Positions 1 through 7,829 of a stretch of DNA of 16,495 bases are shown one piece after another. Source of the DNA: Lichenicola sp964245345 (GTDB lineage Bacteria; Pseudomonadota; Alphaproteobacteria; Acetobacterales; Acetobacteraceae); NCBI GenBank assembly GCA_964245345.1, contig CAXTMS010000058.1:1-16495 (forward strand), in the 5' to 3' direction. Below the pieces are notes generated by a model that was not told the DNA's origin, made no database searches, and was given only the letters and a program-made list of their open reading frames with translations. Within the stretch, counting starts at the first letter, position 1; each line of letters opens with the position of its first letter. Made by a program: the position numbers and the translations under genes.

Positions 1-554
1 CGGTGTACTGCGGCGCCAAGTCGGCGATACGCGGCTTCACCGACAGCCTGCGCTCGGAGATCCTGCACGACGGCGACGACATCCACCTGACCATGGTGCA
101 CCTGCCGGCGGTGAACACGCCGCAGTTCAACTGGGCGATGAACAAGACCGGCTACGAGGCGCAGCCGGTGCCGCCGATCTACGAGCCGGAGGTGCCGGCG
201 CGGGCGATCGCCTACGCCGCCTTCCACCACCGACGCGAATGGTGGGTGGGCCTCCCGACGGTGGTGGCGATCATGGCCAACCGGATCGCGCCCAGCTTGG
301 CCGACCGCTATCTGGCCAGCGCCGGTTATTCCGGGCAGCTCACCAAGCAGCACGCCGATCCGGACGCGCCGAACAACCTGTACCAGACCGTTGACGGCCC
401 GGAACAAGCGCATGGCCGGTTCGACGACCGGTCGCGCACCGGCAGCTGGGAGGTGTTCTCCTCGCGCCACCGCAGCCTCGTGGTGGCAGCGCTCGCCGCC
501 GGCCTGGCGGGATTGGTGATGATGGGACGCAAGGCGGACGCCACGCGGCGCTAG
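1..554 (+). CDS. SDR family oxidoreductase, C-terminal part (5' end outside window)
   Basis: The reading frame is already open at base 3 and ends at TAG 552-554; the start lies upstream of the window. The first visible residues, VYCGAKSA, match the SDR catalytic YxxxK motif, with Tyr encoded at 6-8 and Lys at 18-20. They are followed by the usual region after the active site (IRGFTDSLRSEI, then HLPAVNTPQF). The Rossmann NAD(P)-binding half is therefore outside the window. After the SDR core the protein continues about 100 residues and ends with a hydrophobic helix (VVAALAAGLAGLVMM) and a short basic tail, suggesting membrane anchoring. That C-terminal extension is longer than in minimal 250-residue SDRs. 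The substrate cannot be told from sequence. It converges on the glycosyltransferase gene 42 bp downstream. Confidence 0.9.
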   Translation, partial: VYCGAKSAIRGFTDSLRSEILHDGDDIHLTMVHLPAVNTPQFNWAMNKTGYEAQPVPPIYEPEVPARAIAYAAFHHRREWWVGLPTVVAIMANRIAPSLADRYLASAGYSGQLTKQHADPDAPNNLYQTVDGPEQAHGRFDDRSRTGSWEVFSSRHRSLVVAALAAGLAGLVMMGRKADATRR

Positions 555-562
555 AACACGCG

Positions 563-580
563 GCGTCAGACAACCGACGC
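563..580. terminator. Weak hairpin in the convergent SDR/GT61 gap
   Basis: GCGTC (563-567) and GACGC (576-580) can form a 5-bp stem with an 8-nt loop in the 42-bp gap between two convergent genes. No T-run follows on either strand, so a terminator role is only suggested by location. Confidence 0.2.
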
Positions 581-596
581 GACGGGCCGGCCTGGC

Positions 597-1847
597 TCAG
601 CCGTGGTCCTCGACCCAGCGGCGGACCAGGGTTGCCAGGGCCGCCGGATCGACATGCCACGGCGCATGAACGTTGCCCGGCGTTGCGGCGAGCTCGTCAT
701 CGCGCGTGAAGCCCATGACGACGTCCAGGCTGGCCGCGTGCTCGTGCGTCGCGTGCAGGAACTGCTCGGAATAATGCACCAGCAGCGGCGACACGAGCAG
801 CAGGATGGCCGCGGCACGGTTCTGGAACGCGATGTTGAACATGTTGCTGCCGCTGCAGCCCGCGATCAGGCGCGCGCCGGCAAACAGCCTGATCTGGCCG
901 TGCAGGTCGAGCCGCTCGGGATGGATGACGGTGAAGCCGTGTCGGAGGAACAGCTGCTCGACCGCCTGCTCCTCGACAAGCCGCCGGGTCGGGTTGAGCC
1001 GGCGGGACACGTAAAGCCGCTCGATCAGCGGCGGCGAGCCCGGCGCGACGCGGTCACGCATCCGCCCCCACAGGACGGCCGACGGTGCGGCGACGTAGTG
1101 CTGGATCTGCAGGGCCTTGGTCGCGACGAGCAGCTCGGCGCAGCGGACCGGCCGGTTGATGAACACGATGTCGCTCCGGGGGATCCCGGTCGCCTCGATC
1201 AGGGTCCGGACGAAGCCGTGCGCCGGCTGCGTGCAAAGCACGAAGAGCCGACGGATGCCGCCATAGGCGCGGCAATAGGCATGGGCCCAGGCGGGAGCGA
1301 GCAGGTCCAGCATCACGTGCCCGAACCAGTCGAGATGCTGATGGTCGAGAAACAGCACCGGATCGCGTATCTCGTCCGCCACCAGACGCGTCCGCTCGCC
1401 GCGGTCGACGAGATGCCAGCCATCGGCGGCGGCCACCATGTGCCGGTGCTGGTAGGCTTCCCAGGGGGCGCTGAAGCTTTCGGTCAGCACGGTCGCCTCG
1501 CGGAGCATCACGCCGCCCGGGATGCAGGTGACGTTGCGCAGCCGGGTGATCGCGAGCGGCGGATGCGTGACGGCGTCACGGAAGCCCGGTCCCTGGTCGG
1601 GCATGTTGATCGGCCGCTGGATCGGCATCTCCGCCTGGTCGACCGTCCGGCAGGCCGCACCCACGCCGGCAGGCTGCATCACGTGGCAACGCACCGGCGG
1701 CAGCGCCATGGTTCCGGCGTCGAGCGCCACGAAGCTGCCCTCCTTGCCGGCGACGAAGCCGCTCTGGTCCAGCCGTGGCACCAGCTGCTCCGCATCGACC
1801 CTGCGATAGGGACCGCCACGCAGCCGACACGGCAAGGCCAGGGTCAT
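597..1847 (-). CDS. Glycosyltransferase family 61 (DUF563-type) protein
   Basis: The 416-residue protein starts at ATG 1847 and stops at TGA 597-599. The C-terminal half carries the GT61 pattern: RLYVSRR near residue 290, then a GF-V-P-E-L stretch, a Q-hydrophobic-FAGARLIAG segment and a SGSNMFNIAF motif near residue 345. A DWFGHVMLDLLAPAW segment near residue 175 corresponds to the N-Y-HWL-D-LP region of the family. GT61 enzymes transfer sugars to glycans or polysaccharides; the donor and acceptor here are unknown. The usual His of the G-x-HG motif reads as Ser (GCSGSNMF), so catalysis may differ. It lies 22 bp downstream of the small hypothetical gene and probably forms the last gene of the ispE operon. 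There is no neighbouring polysaccharide cluster to indicate a pathway. Family assignment is fairly firm; specificity is unknown. Confidence 0.82.
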   Translation of the reverse strand: MTLALPCRLRGGPYRRVDAEQLVPRLDQSGFVAGKEGSFVALDAGTMALPPVRCHVMQPAGVGAACRTVDQAEMPIQRPINMPDQGPGFRDAVTHPPLAITRLRNVTCIPGGVMLREATVLTESFSAPWEAYQHRHMVAAADGWHLVDRGERTRLVADEIRDPVLFLDHQHLDWFGHVMLDLLAPAWAHAYCRAYGGIRRLFVLCTQPAHGFVRTLIEATGIPRSDIVFINRPVRCAELLVATKALQIQHYVAAPSAVLWGRMRDRVAPGSPPLIERLYVSRRLNPTRRLVEEQAVEQLFLRHGFTVIHPERLDLHGQIRLFAGARLIAGCSGSNMFNIAFQNRAAAILLLVSPLLVHYSEQFLHATHEHAASLDVVMGFTRDDELAATPGNVHAPWHVDPAALATLVRRWVEDHG

Positions 1848-1869
1848 GGCCCAGCCGCTCGGGGCCGGC

Positions 1870-2271
1870 TCAGCTCGGCTTCGACGGCCGCTGTTCGCTG
1901 CTGTGCACCATGCCCATGTGCACGGTGAGCGCGCGCACCACCTTTTCGATGTCGCCCGGCGGCAGCACGAAGCCGACCGGCCCGAACGCCGGGTGCTGGA
2001 AGGCGATGATCGAGCCCTCGGTCAGGGCTTCCGGCTGCACCGTCCACTTGGTCTGGTAGACCGGCGTGAAGGCGGCGCCCTCCATCGGCGGCACCGTGCG
2101 CTTGTCCACCATCGCCGCACGGGCCTGGCCCAGGATGGCGATCAGCTGGCCAAGCTGGTCCAGCGTCAGCGGCACCTCGCCTTCGAGCCCGCTTTCCGGC
2201 AACAGGGTCAGGGTTGTGACCTGCCGGTCATCCGAAACCGCAACCTGCATCCGTGCCGGACGTGCGCTCAT
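1870..2271 (-). CDS. Hypothetical protein, 133 residues, ispE-operon member
   Basis: I do not recognise a family. I chose ATG 2271 because GGGAGA precedes it by about 6 nt on the coding strand, and because the longer frame up to 2439 runs inside ispE as a low-complexity Arg-rich stretch. The protein begins MSARPARMQVAV, has no signal peptide or membrane helix, and looks like a small soluble alpha/beta protein. Its visible parts are an early TTLTLLPES strand, a helix LTLDQLGQLIAILGQAR, then an EGSIIAFQHPAFGPVGFVLP stretch and a final helix DIEKVVRALTVHM. It sits 31 bp after ispE and 22 bp before the GT61 gene on the same strand, so co-expression is likely. No function can be assigned. Confidence 0.75.
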   Translation of the reverse strand: MSARPARMQVAVSDDRQVTTLTLLPESGLEGEVPLTLDQLGQLIAILGQARAAMVDKRTVPPMEGAAFTPVYQTKWTVQPEALTEGSIIAFQHPAFGPVGFVLPPGDIEKVVRALTVHMGMVHSSEQRPSKPS

Positions 2272-2302
2272 CTGATTCTCCCACTGCGAAAACCGGTCCA
2301 TC

Positions 2303-3241
2303 CTACAGGATCGCAGGTCCACCCGACATGAAGCGTTCGTCGACGCGTCGATCCGGATCGGGCCGATACGGCGCGCCGCCCCACACCCACCAGTCCGGAC
2401 GGTCCAGCGCGGACGCCGCCGCCGCCGCCGCCGCGGCATGGGGGAACAGCCCGAAGCAGGTCGCTCCGGACCCGCTCATCCGGGCCAGCAGGCAGCCGCG
2501 CTGCTGCCCGATCGCCGCCAGCACCTCGGCGATGGCGGGACAAAGCGCGATTGCCGCCGACTGGAGGTCGTTGTGCAGGCGGCCGAGCTCCGCCGCCATG
2601 ACCGCGGCGTCGGACCAGCCATCCGGCAGGTCTGCCGGCGCGCGCACCCCCGGCGCGCGTGCCCGGAACACCGCCGGGGTGGACACGGCCGTTCCGCAAT
2701 TGACCAGAAGCAGGCCGTGCTCCGGCAGCAACGGCGCGGCTGACAGCAGGTCGCCGATGCCGCCCATCCGGGCCGGGCGCTGCGACAAGCAGACCGGCAC
2801 GTCCGCGCCGAGCGTCGCCGCCAGCGCCCGGAGGCGGCCGGGATCGGGCGCCCGATCCGGCCACAGCCGGCACAGCAGACGCAGCGCCGCCGCCGCGTCG
2901 GCCGAGCCGCCGCCGATGCCCGACGCGACCGGCAGGTTCTTCTGCAGCAGGAAGGCGGCGCCCGCTTCGGCGCCCAGGTGGCCGGCAGCGCGAAGCAGCC
3001 CGCCCGCACGCACCACCAGGTTGGACGACGCCTCCTCCCCGTGCAGCGCCGCGCCGAACCGGCCGGACACCGACAACTCCAGCGCGGGAGCCGCGGTGCC
3101 GGACAGCACGTCGTGGGCGCCTGCGAACACCGCCAGGCTGTCGAGCAGGTGGTAGCCGTCCGGCCGCCGCCCGGTCACGTGCAGGAACAGGTTGATCTTG
3201 GCGTGGGCGCGCTCGACCAGCCGCCGGGGCGGAACGCTCAT
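2303..3241 (-). CDS. ispE: 4-diphosphocytidyl-2-C-methyl-D-erythritol kinase
   Basis: IspE is a cytosolic GHMP kinase that phosphorylates CDP-ME in the MEP (non-mevalonate) isoprenoid pathway. The 312-residue protein has the expected signatures: AKINLFLHV with the active-site Lys15 followed by RPDGYHLLDS, the glycine-rich ATP loop SGIGGGSADAAAAL at 107-120, the catalytic Asp147 in GADVPVCL followed by a GGIGDLL motif, and the C-terminal MSGSGATCFGLF. Length is normal for the family. I chose ATG 3241 rather than the longer frame to 3331 because MSVPPRRLVERAHAKINL is the usual IspE N-terminus and because this ATG overlaps the TGA of the upstream TPR gene (ATGA, 4 bp). That overlap implies translational coupling. 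The C-terminus carries an Ala-rich stretch, encoded by repeated GCC/GCG codons near 2410-2435, after the FGLF strand. Confidence 0.96.
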   Translation of the reverse strand: MSVPPRRLVERAHAKINLFLHVTGRRPDGYHLLDSLAVFAGAHDVLSGTAAPALELSVSGRFGAALHGEEASSNLVVRAGGLLRAAGHLGAEAGAAFLLQKNLPVASGIGGGSADAAAALRLLCRLWPDRAPDPGRLRALAATLGADVPVCLSQRPARMGGIGDLLSAAPLLPEHGLLLVNCGTAVSTPAVFRARAPGVRAPADLPDGWSDAAVMAAELGRLHNDLQSAAIALCPAIAEVLAAIGQQRGCLLARMSGSGATCFGLFPHAAAAAAAASALDRPDWWVWGGAPYRPDPDRRVDERFMSGGPAIL

Positions 3242-4926
3242 GGCGCGGCGGGAACGCCCGCCTGACGCAGCGCGTCCCGTATCCTGGCGGCGTCGTCCGG
3301 CTCCGGATGCAGCACCAGCGCCCAGCGCCACTGGTCTTCCGCCTCGATCTTCCGCCCGGCGGCCCAGTAGGCCGAGCCCAGGTGGTAGTTCACGGTGGGA
3401 TCCTCGGGGATCTGCTCCGCCGCCTGTTCCAGCGTGCGGATCGCGCCGGAAACGTCGTTCTCGCGCAGCATCGCCCAGCCCAGGCTGTCGCGTATGGAGC
3501 CGTCATCCGGCCGGTTGTCGAGGGCGCGCTGGATCAGCGAACGCGCTTCCCGCAGGTCCTGGTGGCGCTCCACCATGCTGTAGCCGAGGTAGTTGAGCAC
3601 GAACGGCTCCTCCGGCGACAAGGCGAGCGCCTGCTGCAGGTCGGCCTTCGCCTGCGGCCAGCGGTCCTGCCGGTCGAACGCGACCGCACGCGAGAACAGC
3701 AGCTGCCAGTCGCTGCCGGACAGCCCGGTCCCGGCCTGCCTGCGCCGGTCGTCGATCGCCTTGTCGAACGCGGCCACCGCCTCGGGATAGCGCTTGGCTT
3801 CCGACAGCACGTCGCCCAGCGTCTGCACCGGCTCCGGCCGGTCTGGATACGCACGCGCCAGCGCCTGGAGCCGCGCGATGCTGTCGTCGCGATGTCCGAT
3901 CGCCGAGGCCAGGGCCGCCGAACGCAGCTCGGCCAGCGGCGCCAGCGGGTCGTCGTGGCGCAGGCCGGCCAGCACCGCGACCGCCGTTTCCGGATGCTCT
4001 GGCGCCAGCAGCTCCGCCATCATCAGGCGTGCCGGTGCCAGGTCCGGCTCGAGGTCGAGGGCGAAGCGGAGCATGAAGCCCGCCGCCTCCTTGGCCCCCT
4101 TGCCGCCGCCGCCGTTGTTCGGGTCCTGCAGCAGGGCGGCGATCGCCAGGTAGGCGTGCGCGAGCCCCTGCTTCGGGTCGCGCACCACGGGCTGGCGCAG
4201 CGAGTCGAACAGCGCCGGCTGCACCATGCCCAGCAGCGCGATGTGCTGCACCAGCGTTTGCAGCATGGCGCGCGCTTCGTCCGGATGGCCGTTGCGGACC
4301 AGGAACCCGCCCGCTTCCTGCACCGCAGCCAGGCTCGAGTCCGCGAACAGGCTGGTCGCGTTGCGGTAAAGACCGGCAGCCGCTGCGGTGCGGCCGGCGG
4401 TTTCCGCGATCAGCCCCGCTTCCAGGGCAGAGGCGCTCGCAAGCGGACCACCGCTTCCCACCGCCGCCAGGGTGCGCAACGCCGCGTCGGTGTCGCCCGC
4501 TCCCTGCTGTGCCCACGCCAGCAGAAGCGGGCGGATCACCTGGTTCAAGGCGGAGCCAGGCAGGGCGTCGAGGTTCCGGATCGCGGACGCCCAGTCGCCG
4601 CGCGCGGCGGCGTCGTTGGCCAGCACAAGCGCGGTGATCAGGCTGGGCGGCACGCGGACCGCCAGCGCCGCCGCTTCCGGCCGCCCGGCCAGGGTCGAGA
4701 ACAGGAACGCCGGCTGCAGCAGCTCGCTTTCGCCCGGATCATGCGACAGGGAGTCCAGCAGCAGGTCCGCGGCGACGCCGTTGTCGCCCAGGTAGCCCGC
4801 CACCGTGGCTGCCAGATAGGAGCCCAGCGCGGGCGCGGGCAACGGGCCGGCAACGGCGTCCCGCAGCGCCGGGACGAGCAGAAGGGCCGCAACCGGGACG
4901 ATGCGCAGGACGAGCGGGAATGGCAT
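3238..4926 (-). CDS. Secreted tetratricopeptide-repeat protein
   Basis: The 562-residue protein begins with a probable signal peptide (MPFPLVLRIVPVAALLLVPA, then a likely cut after DAVAG), so export to the periplasm is predicted. The body is helical and Ala/Leu-rich. Clear TPR units are visible in the C-terminal half: PEPVQTLGDVLSEAKRYPEA, a unit beginning SDWQLLFSRAVAFDRQDRWP, PFVLNYLGYSMVERHQDLRE, a unit with RDSLGWAMLRENDVSGAIRT, and PTVNYHLGSAYWAAGRKIEA. The N-terminal half likely holds degenerate TPR-like helices. Such proteins scaffold protein contacts, and no enzymatic domain is seen. It is the first gene of the leftward cluster and overlaps ispE by 4 bp. It diverges from the uracil-DNA glycosylase gene across a 103-bp gap that must hold promoters for both. 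The partner is unknown. Confidence 0.9.
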   Translation of the reverse strand: MPFPLVLRIVPVAALLLVPALRDAVAGPLPAPALGSYLAATVAGYLGDNGVAADLLLDSLSHDPGESELLQPAFLFSTLAGRPEAAALAVRVPPSLITALVLANDAAARGDWASAIRNLDALPGSALNQVIRPLLLAWAQQGAGDTDAALRTLAAVGSGGPLASASALEAGLIAETAGRTAAAAGLYRNATSLFADSSLAAVQEAGGFLVRNGHPDEARAMLQTLVQHIALLGMVQPALFDSLRQPVVRDPKQGLAHAYLAIAALLQDPNNGGGGKGAKEAAGFMLRFALDLEPDLAPARLMMAELLAPEHPETAVAVLAGLRHDDPLAPLAELRSAALASAIGHRDDSIARLQALARAYPDRPEPVQTLGDVLSEAKRYPEAVAAFDKAIDDRRRQAGTGLSGSDWQLLFSRAVAFDRQDRWPQAKADLQQALALSPEEPFVLNYLGYSMVERHQDLREARSLIQRALDNRPDDGSIRDSLGWAMLRENDVSGAIRTLEQAAEQIPEDPTVNYHLGSAYWAAGRKIEAEDQWRWALVLHPEPDDAARIRDALRQAGVPAAP

Positions 4927-5018
4927 GATGCCCGAGGCTAGCGGCTCCTCCGGCCCGCGCCAACCGTGTTCCCGGCCGCTCCGGCCCCGGTTCGCGGTTC
5001 ATTCCTGCCGGGCTGACC

Positions 5019-5024
5019 AGGGAG
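5019..5024 (+). promoter_or_regulatory. Shine-Dalgarno site deciding the GTG start of the UDG gene
   Basis: AGGGAG lies 5 nt before GTG 5030. The frame stays open upstream to 4901, but that part overlaps the divergent TPR gene start and lacks family similarity, so the GTG is the better start. Confidence 0.7.
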
Positions 5025-5029
5025 CTTCG

Positions 5030-5830
5030 GTGGACGCGCTGGCCCTTCTGCGGCTGCAGATCGAGTGGGGTGCCGACGAGGCGCTGGACTCGGTGCCGGT
5101 CGACCGGCTGCGTCCGGTTCCGGCACCGGCCGCTGCGGCGTCCACGCGTCCGGTGCCGGCGCCCATCGCCCGTGTCCCCGGTTCCCGCGCGTCGGCCTCG
5201 GGTCCCGGACCGGTCCTGACCGGCGGTCCGGCCGCCGCGGCGCGCGAGGCCGCCGCCGCCGCGACCGACATCCCGTCGCTGCGTGCCGCCCTCGCCGGCT
5301 TCGACGGCTGCGGCCTGCGCGACACCGCCACCAACCTGGTGTTTGCCGAGGGCGACCCGGGAACCGGGCTGGTCATCGTCGGCGAGGTGCCGGATGGCGA
5401 GGAGGACCGGACCGGACGCCCGTTCGCCGGACGACCCGGCCTGCTGCTGGACCGGATGCTGGACAGCATCGGCCTCCATCGTTCCCGCCTGCTGCTCCTG
5501 CCGCTGATCCCCTGGCGTCCGCCGGGCAACCGGCCGCCAAGCGATCTTGAGCTGTCGATCTGCCTGCCGTTCCTGCAGCGGCTGCTGGTACTGGCCCGGC
5601 CGACGCATCTCGTGCTGATGGGCAGCCGGCCGGCGAAGCTGCTCGCCGGTACCGCCATACGCGCCGATGCCGGCTGGCTGCGTCCGACCCTGCCCGGCCT
5701 GCCGGACGGCGCGCGGGCCCTGGCGATGCGCCATCCGGCCTACCTGCTCAGCCACCTGCCTGCGCGTCGGGACGCCTGGGTCGACCTGCTCCGCCTGCGC
5801 CGGGCACGCGATCCGGTCACACACGCGTGA
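5030..5830 (+). CDS. Uracil-DNA glycosylase, family-4-like, lacking Fe-S ligands
   Basis: The 266-residue protein shows the family-4 UDG layout: a VIVGEVPDGEEDRTGRPFAG block at 116-134 (motif A plus the uracil-stacking Phe132), WRPPGNR at 162-168, and RHPAYLL at 234-240 with His235. These enzymes excise uracil from DNA at the start of base-excision repair. Three of the four iron-sulfur cysteines of classical family-4 enzymes are absent: the first CxxC position is Phe91 (only Cys94 remains) and the KCRPP Cys is Trp162; Cys178 is kept. WRPPGNR without the cluster is, as I recall, common in alphaproteobacterial members. More unusual, motif A reads GEVPD instead of GEAPG, and the Asn four residues before the WRPP position (the uracil-recognising Asn in Thermus enzymes) is Pro158. 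The N-terminal 75 residues are a Pro/Ala-rich linker. The gene precedes the lytic transglycosylase by about 109 bp. Confidence 0.9.
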   Translation: MDALALLRLQIEWGADEALDSVPVDRLRPVPAPAAAASTRPVPAPIARVPGSRASASGPGPVLTGGPAAAAREAAAAATDIPSLRAALAGFDGCGLRDTATNLVFAEGDPGTGLVIVGEVPDGEEDRTGRPFAGRPGLLLDRMLDSIGLHRSRLLLLPLIPWRPPGNRPPSDLELSICLPFLQRLLVLARPTHLVLMGSRPAKLLAGTAIRADAGWLRPTLPGLPDGARALAMRHPAYLLSHLPARRDAWVDLLRLRRARDPVTHA

Positions 5831-5837
5831 CCCGATC

Positions 5838-5881
5838 CCGCGGAAACCGCGGTTCCCTGCGGTTGCAGCGTCCCGCTTTTT
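5838..5881 (+). terminator. Hairpin cluster plus T5, possible UDG terminator
   Basis: Just after the UDG stop, CCGCGG-AAA-CCGCGG (5838-5852) can fold on itself. Alternatively AACCGC (5845-5850) pairs with GCGGTT (5859-5864). A short GCGG/CCGC stem (5859-5862 with 5873-5876) directly precedes TTTTT at 5877-5881. The structures exclude each other and the stem next to the T-run is only 4 bp, so termination is plausible but unproven. Confidence 0.35.
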
Positions 5882-5939
5882 GAGACGAGACGGTTGAACG
5901 GTTGCGCCGCCCGGAGGTGCGTCCTAGAGCCGCCGGGTG

Positions 5940-7829
5940 ATGCAAGGGCTCTTCGGGAAACATTCCCCCCTGGCGGCAAGGGCCTTCCTGGCCGGCGCCG
6001 CGTTTCTGGCCGGAGCGGCCGCACCCTTGCGGGCGCAGACTCCGGCGCAGCGATCCAGGCCGTCCTCGACCCTGGAAGAAACCGCGATGGCGGTGCCGCG
6101 GCTGGCGCACAGCGCCGGCAGCGACGGGATCGTCACCCTGCCGCACCCGCTGGATTCCGGCGCCGCCGCCCGGATCCGCCACATCTTCGCCCTGCAGCGC
6201 AGCGGCGACATCCCGGCCGCGATCGCGGAAACCGCGAAGCTGGACGATGACACCCTGCTCGGCGACCTGCTCGCCGCGCGCTACCTTTCTCCCGCGGCCA
6301 GGCCCATGCCGTCGCAGCTCCGGCTCTGGCTCAAAACCTTCTCCGAGCTGCCGGACGCGCCGGCGATCTTCGGGCTGCTGGCCAGCGTGAGCCCGCGCGG
6401 CGCAAGCCTTGGTCCCGCACCCGCCACGGCGACGCTGGGCATCGGGTCGCCGGCCGCGCCGCTGCCGGAGGAGGCAGACCCTGCCGGCCTCGCCCTTGTC
6501 CGGAACGCCCTGCTCGACGCGACCGTGCAGGCGCGGCTGGCCCCGAACGGCGCCGGGGCGTCGAGCGCCCTGCGCCTGGTCGCCGCCACCCGTCACATCG
6601 ATCCGCTCTACGCGGCGCAGCTGCGCGCCGAGATCGCGCTGCACCTGTTCACCGCAGGCGGCAGCGACGAGGAGGCCCATGCCGTCGCCATCGCCGCGCT
6701 CGAGGCGAGCGGTGGCAGGATCGGCCTGGCCGGCTACGTAGCCGGCCTCGCCGCCTGGCGCGACGGCCATCCGGACCAGGCACTGCCGGCGTTCGAGGCC
6801 GCGTCCCGCGCCCGGCTGACCGCCGCGGGCTTACGCGCCGGCGCCGCCTTCTGGGCCGCCCGCGCGCATCTCCGAAGCGGGGACCGTGCCGGCTACCGGG
6901 CCTGGCTCGGCCGCGCCGCGGCGGCGCCGCATACCTTCTACGGCCTGCTGGCCAGCCGCATCCTCGGCCGCGCCGACGGCAGCTGGGACCGACCCTGGGA
7001 GCAGCCGACGGCAGCGGAAAACGACGTCGAGGCCCGGCCGGCCCGGCCGATCTTGTCCGAGATCGACGTCGAGGCGGTCGGCGCCACCCCCGCCGGACGG
7101 CGCGCCTTCGCCCTGCTGCAGGTGGGCGAGGCCACGCGGGCGGAGGCAACGCTGCGCCGGCTCTGGCCGACGGTGCAGGGCGACATGGCGCTGTGCCGCT
7201 CGATCCAGCTGGTCGCCGAGGCGGCCGGACTGGTATCCTTGTCCTCCCAGCTGGCCGCCATCCTGCAGAGCCGGGACGGCCAGCCGCGCGACGGGGCCCG
7301 GTTCCCGATCCCGACACTGAGCCCGCGCCGCGGCTTCACGATGAACCCGGCGCTGGTCTATGCCCTGACCCGGCTGGAGTCGAACTTCGACGCGTCGGCG
7401 GTGTCCGGGGCCGGCGCGCACGGGCTGATGCAGCTGATGCCGGTGACGGCCGGCTTCGTGCTCGGCGAGCCGAACCGCTTCGCCGGCGACGCCAGCGCCC
7501 TGCACAACGCGGGGCTCAACCTGGAGCTGGGCCAGCGCTACCTGTCCTATCTGGCGGCACAGCCCGGCGTGAACGGCGACCTGATCCGGCTGCTCGCGAG
7601 CTACAACGCCGGCCCGGGCACGGTCGACCGTTGGAGGCCGGACGGCGACCCTCTGCTGTTCATCGAAAGCCTGCCGAGCGACGAGACGCGCGACTACGTG
7701 CACCGCGCCTTCACCTATCTCTGGATATACTCGCAGCGCCTCGGCGTGCCGTCGCCGTCGCTGGTGGCGCTGGCGGACGGAGAATGGCCTGTCTTCGCCG
7801 ACGAGCAAGCCGTGAGGACGCTGCATTGA
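5940..7829 (+). CDS. Soluble lytic murein transglycosylase (SLT domain)
   Basis: Lytic transglycosylases cleave the MurNAc-GlcNAc bond of peptidoglycan non-hydrolytically in the periplasm. The 629-residue protein starts with a signal peptide (GLFGKHSPLAARAFLAGAAF, then AGAAAPLRAQ). A long alpha-superhelical Ala-rich region follows to about residue 450, then a C-terminal SLT domain from about 468. There ALTRLESNFD carries the catalytic Glu480, followed by GAHGLMQLMP, a NLELGQRYL motif, LLASYNAGPG and a final RDYVHRAFTYLWIY helix. The overall order matches the Slt70 type. ATG 5940 is used; the adjacent in-frame GTG 5937 would add one residue. The best Shine-Dalgarno-like stretch (GGAGG, 5913-5917) is 22 nt away, so the exact start is uncertain. 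Family assignment is firm. Confidence 0.93.
   Translation: MQGLFGKHSPLAARAFLAGAAFLAGAAAPLRAQTPAQRSRPSSTLEETAMAVPRLAHSAGSDGIVTLPHPLDSGAAARIRHIFALQRSGDIPAAIAETAKLDDDTLLGDLLAARYLSPAARPMPSQLRLWLKTFSELPDAPAIFGLLASVSPRGASLGPAPATATLGIGSPAAPLPEEADPAGLALVRNALLDATVQARLAPNGAGASSALRLVAATRHIDPLYAAQLRAEIALHLFTAGGSDEEAHAVAIAALEASGGRIGLAGYVAGLAAWRDGHPDQALPAFEAASRARLTAAGLRAGAAFWAARAHLRSGDRAGYRAWLGRAAAAPHTFYGLLASRILGRADGSWDRPWEQPTAAENDVEARPARPILSEIDVEAVGATPAGRRAFALLQVGEATRAEATLRRLWPTVQGDMALCRSIQLVAEAAGLVSLSSQLAAILQSRDGQPRDGARFPIPTLSPRRGFTMNPALVYALTRLESNFDASAVSGAGAHGLMQLMPVTAGFVLGEPNRFAGDASALHNAGLNLELGQRYLSYLAAQPGVNGDLIRLLASYNAGPGTVDRWRPDGDPLLFIESLPSDETRDYVHRAFTYLWIYSQRLGVPSPSLVALADGEWPVFADEQAVRTLH

Noticed and set aside
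603..1928. A 441-codon plus-strand frame opposite the GT61 gene
   Set aside because: GT61 motifs on the minus strand decide the coding strand; the plus-strand product is Arg/Asp/His-rich low complexity.
2405..2437. A GCC trinucleotide repeat as a functional repeat or slippage element
   Set aside because: It is coding sequence for an Ala-rich stretch near the IspE C-terminus and contains mixed GCC/GCG codons; there is no sign of a broken frame.
3307..4941. A 544-codon plus-strand frame opposite the TPR gene
   Set aside because: It is an antisense shadow of a gene with clear TPR repeats and a signal peptide; its composition is Arg/Gln/Gly-rich without domains.
5850..5936. A possible tRNA on the minus strand before the lytic transglycosylase
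   Set aside because: No GTTCGANNC T-loop, no anticodon arm and no 7-bp acceptor stem could be built.
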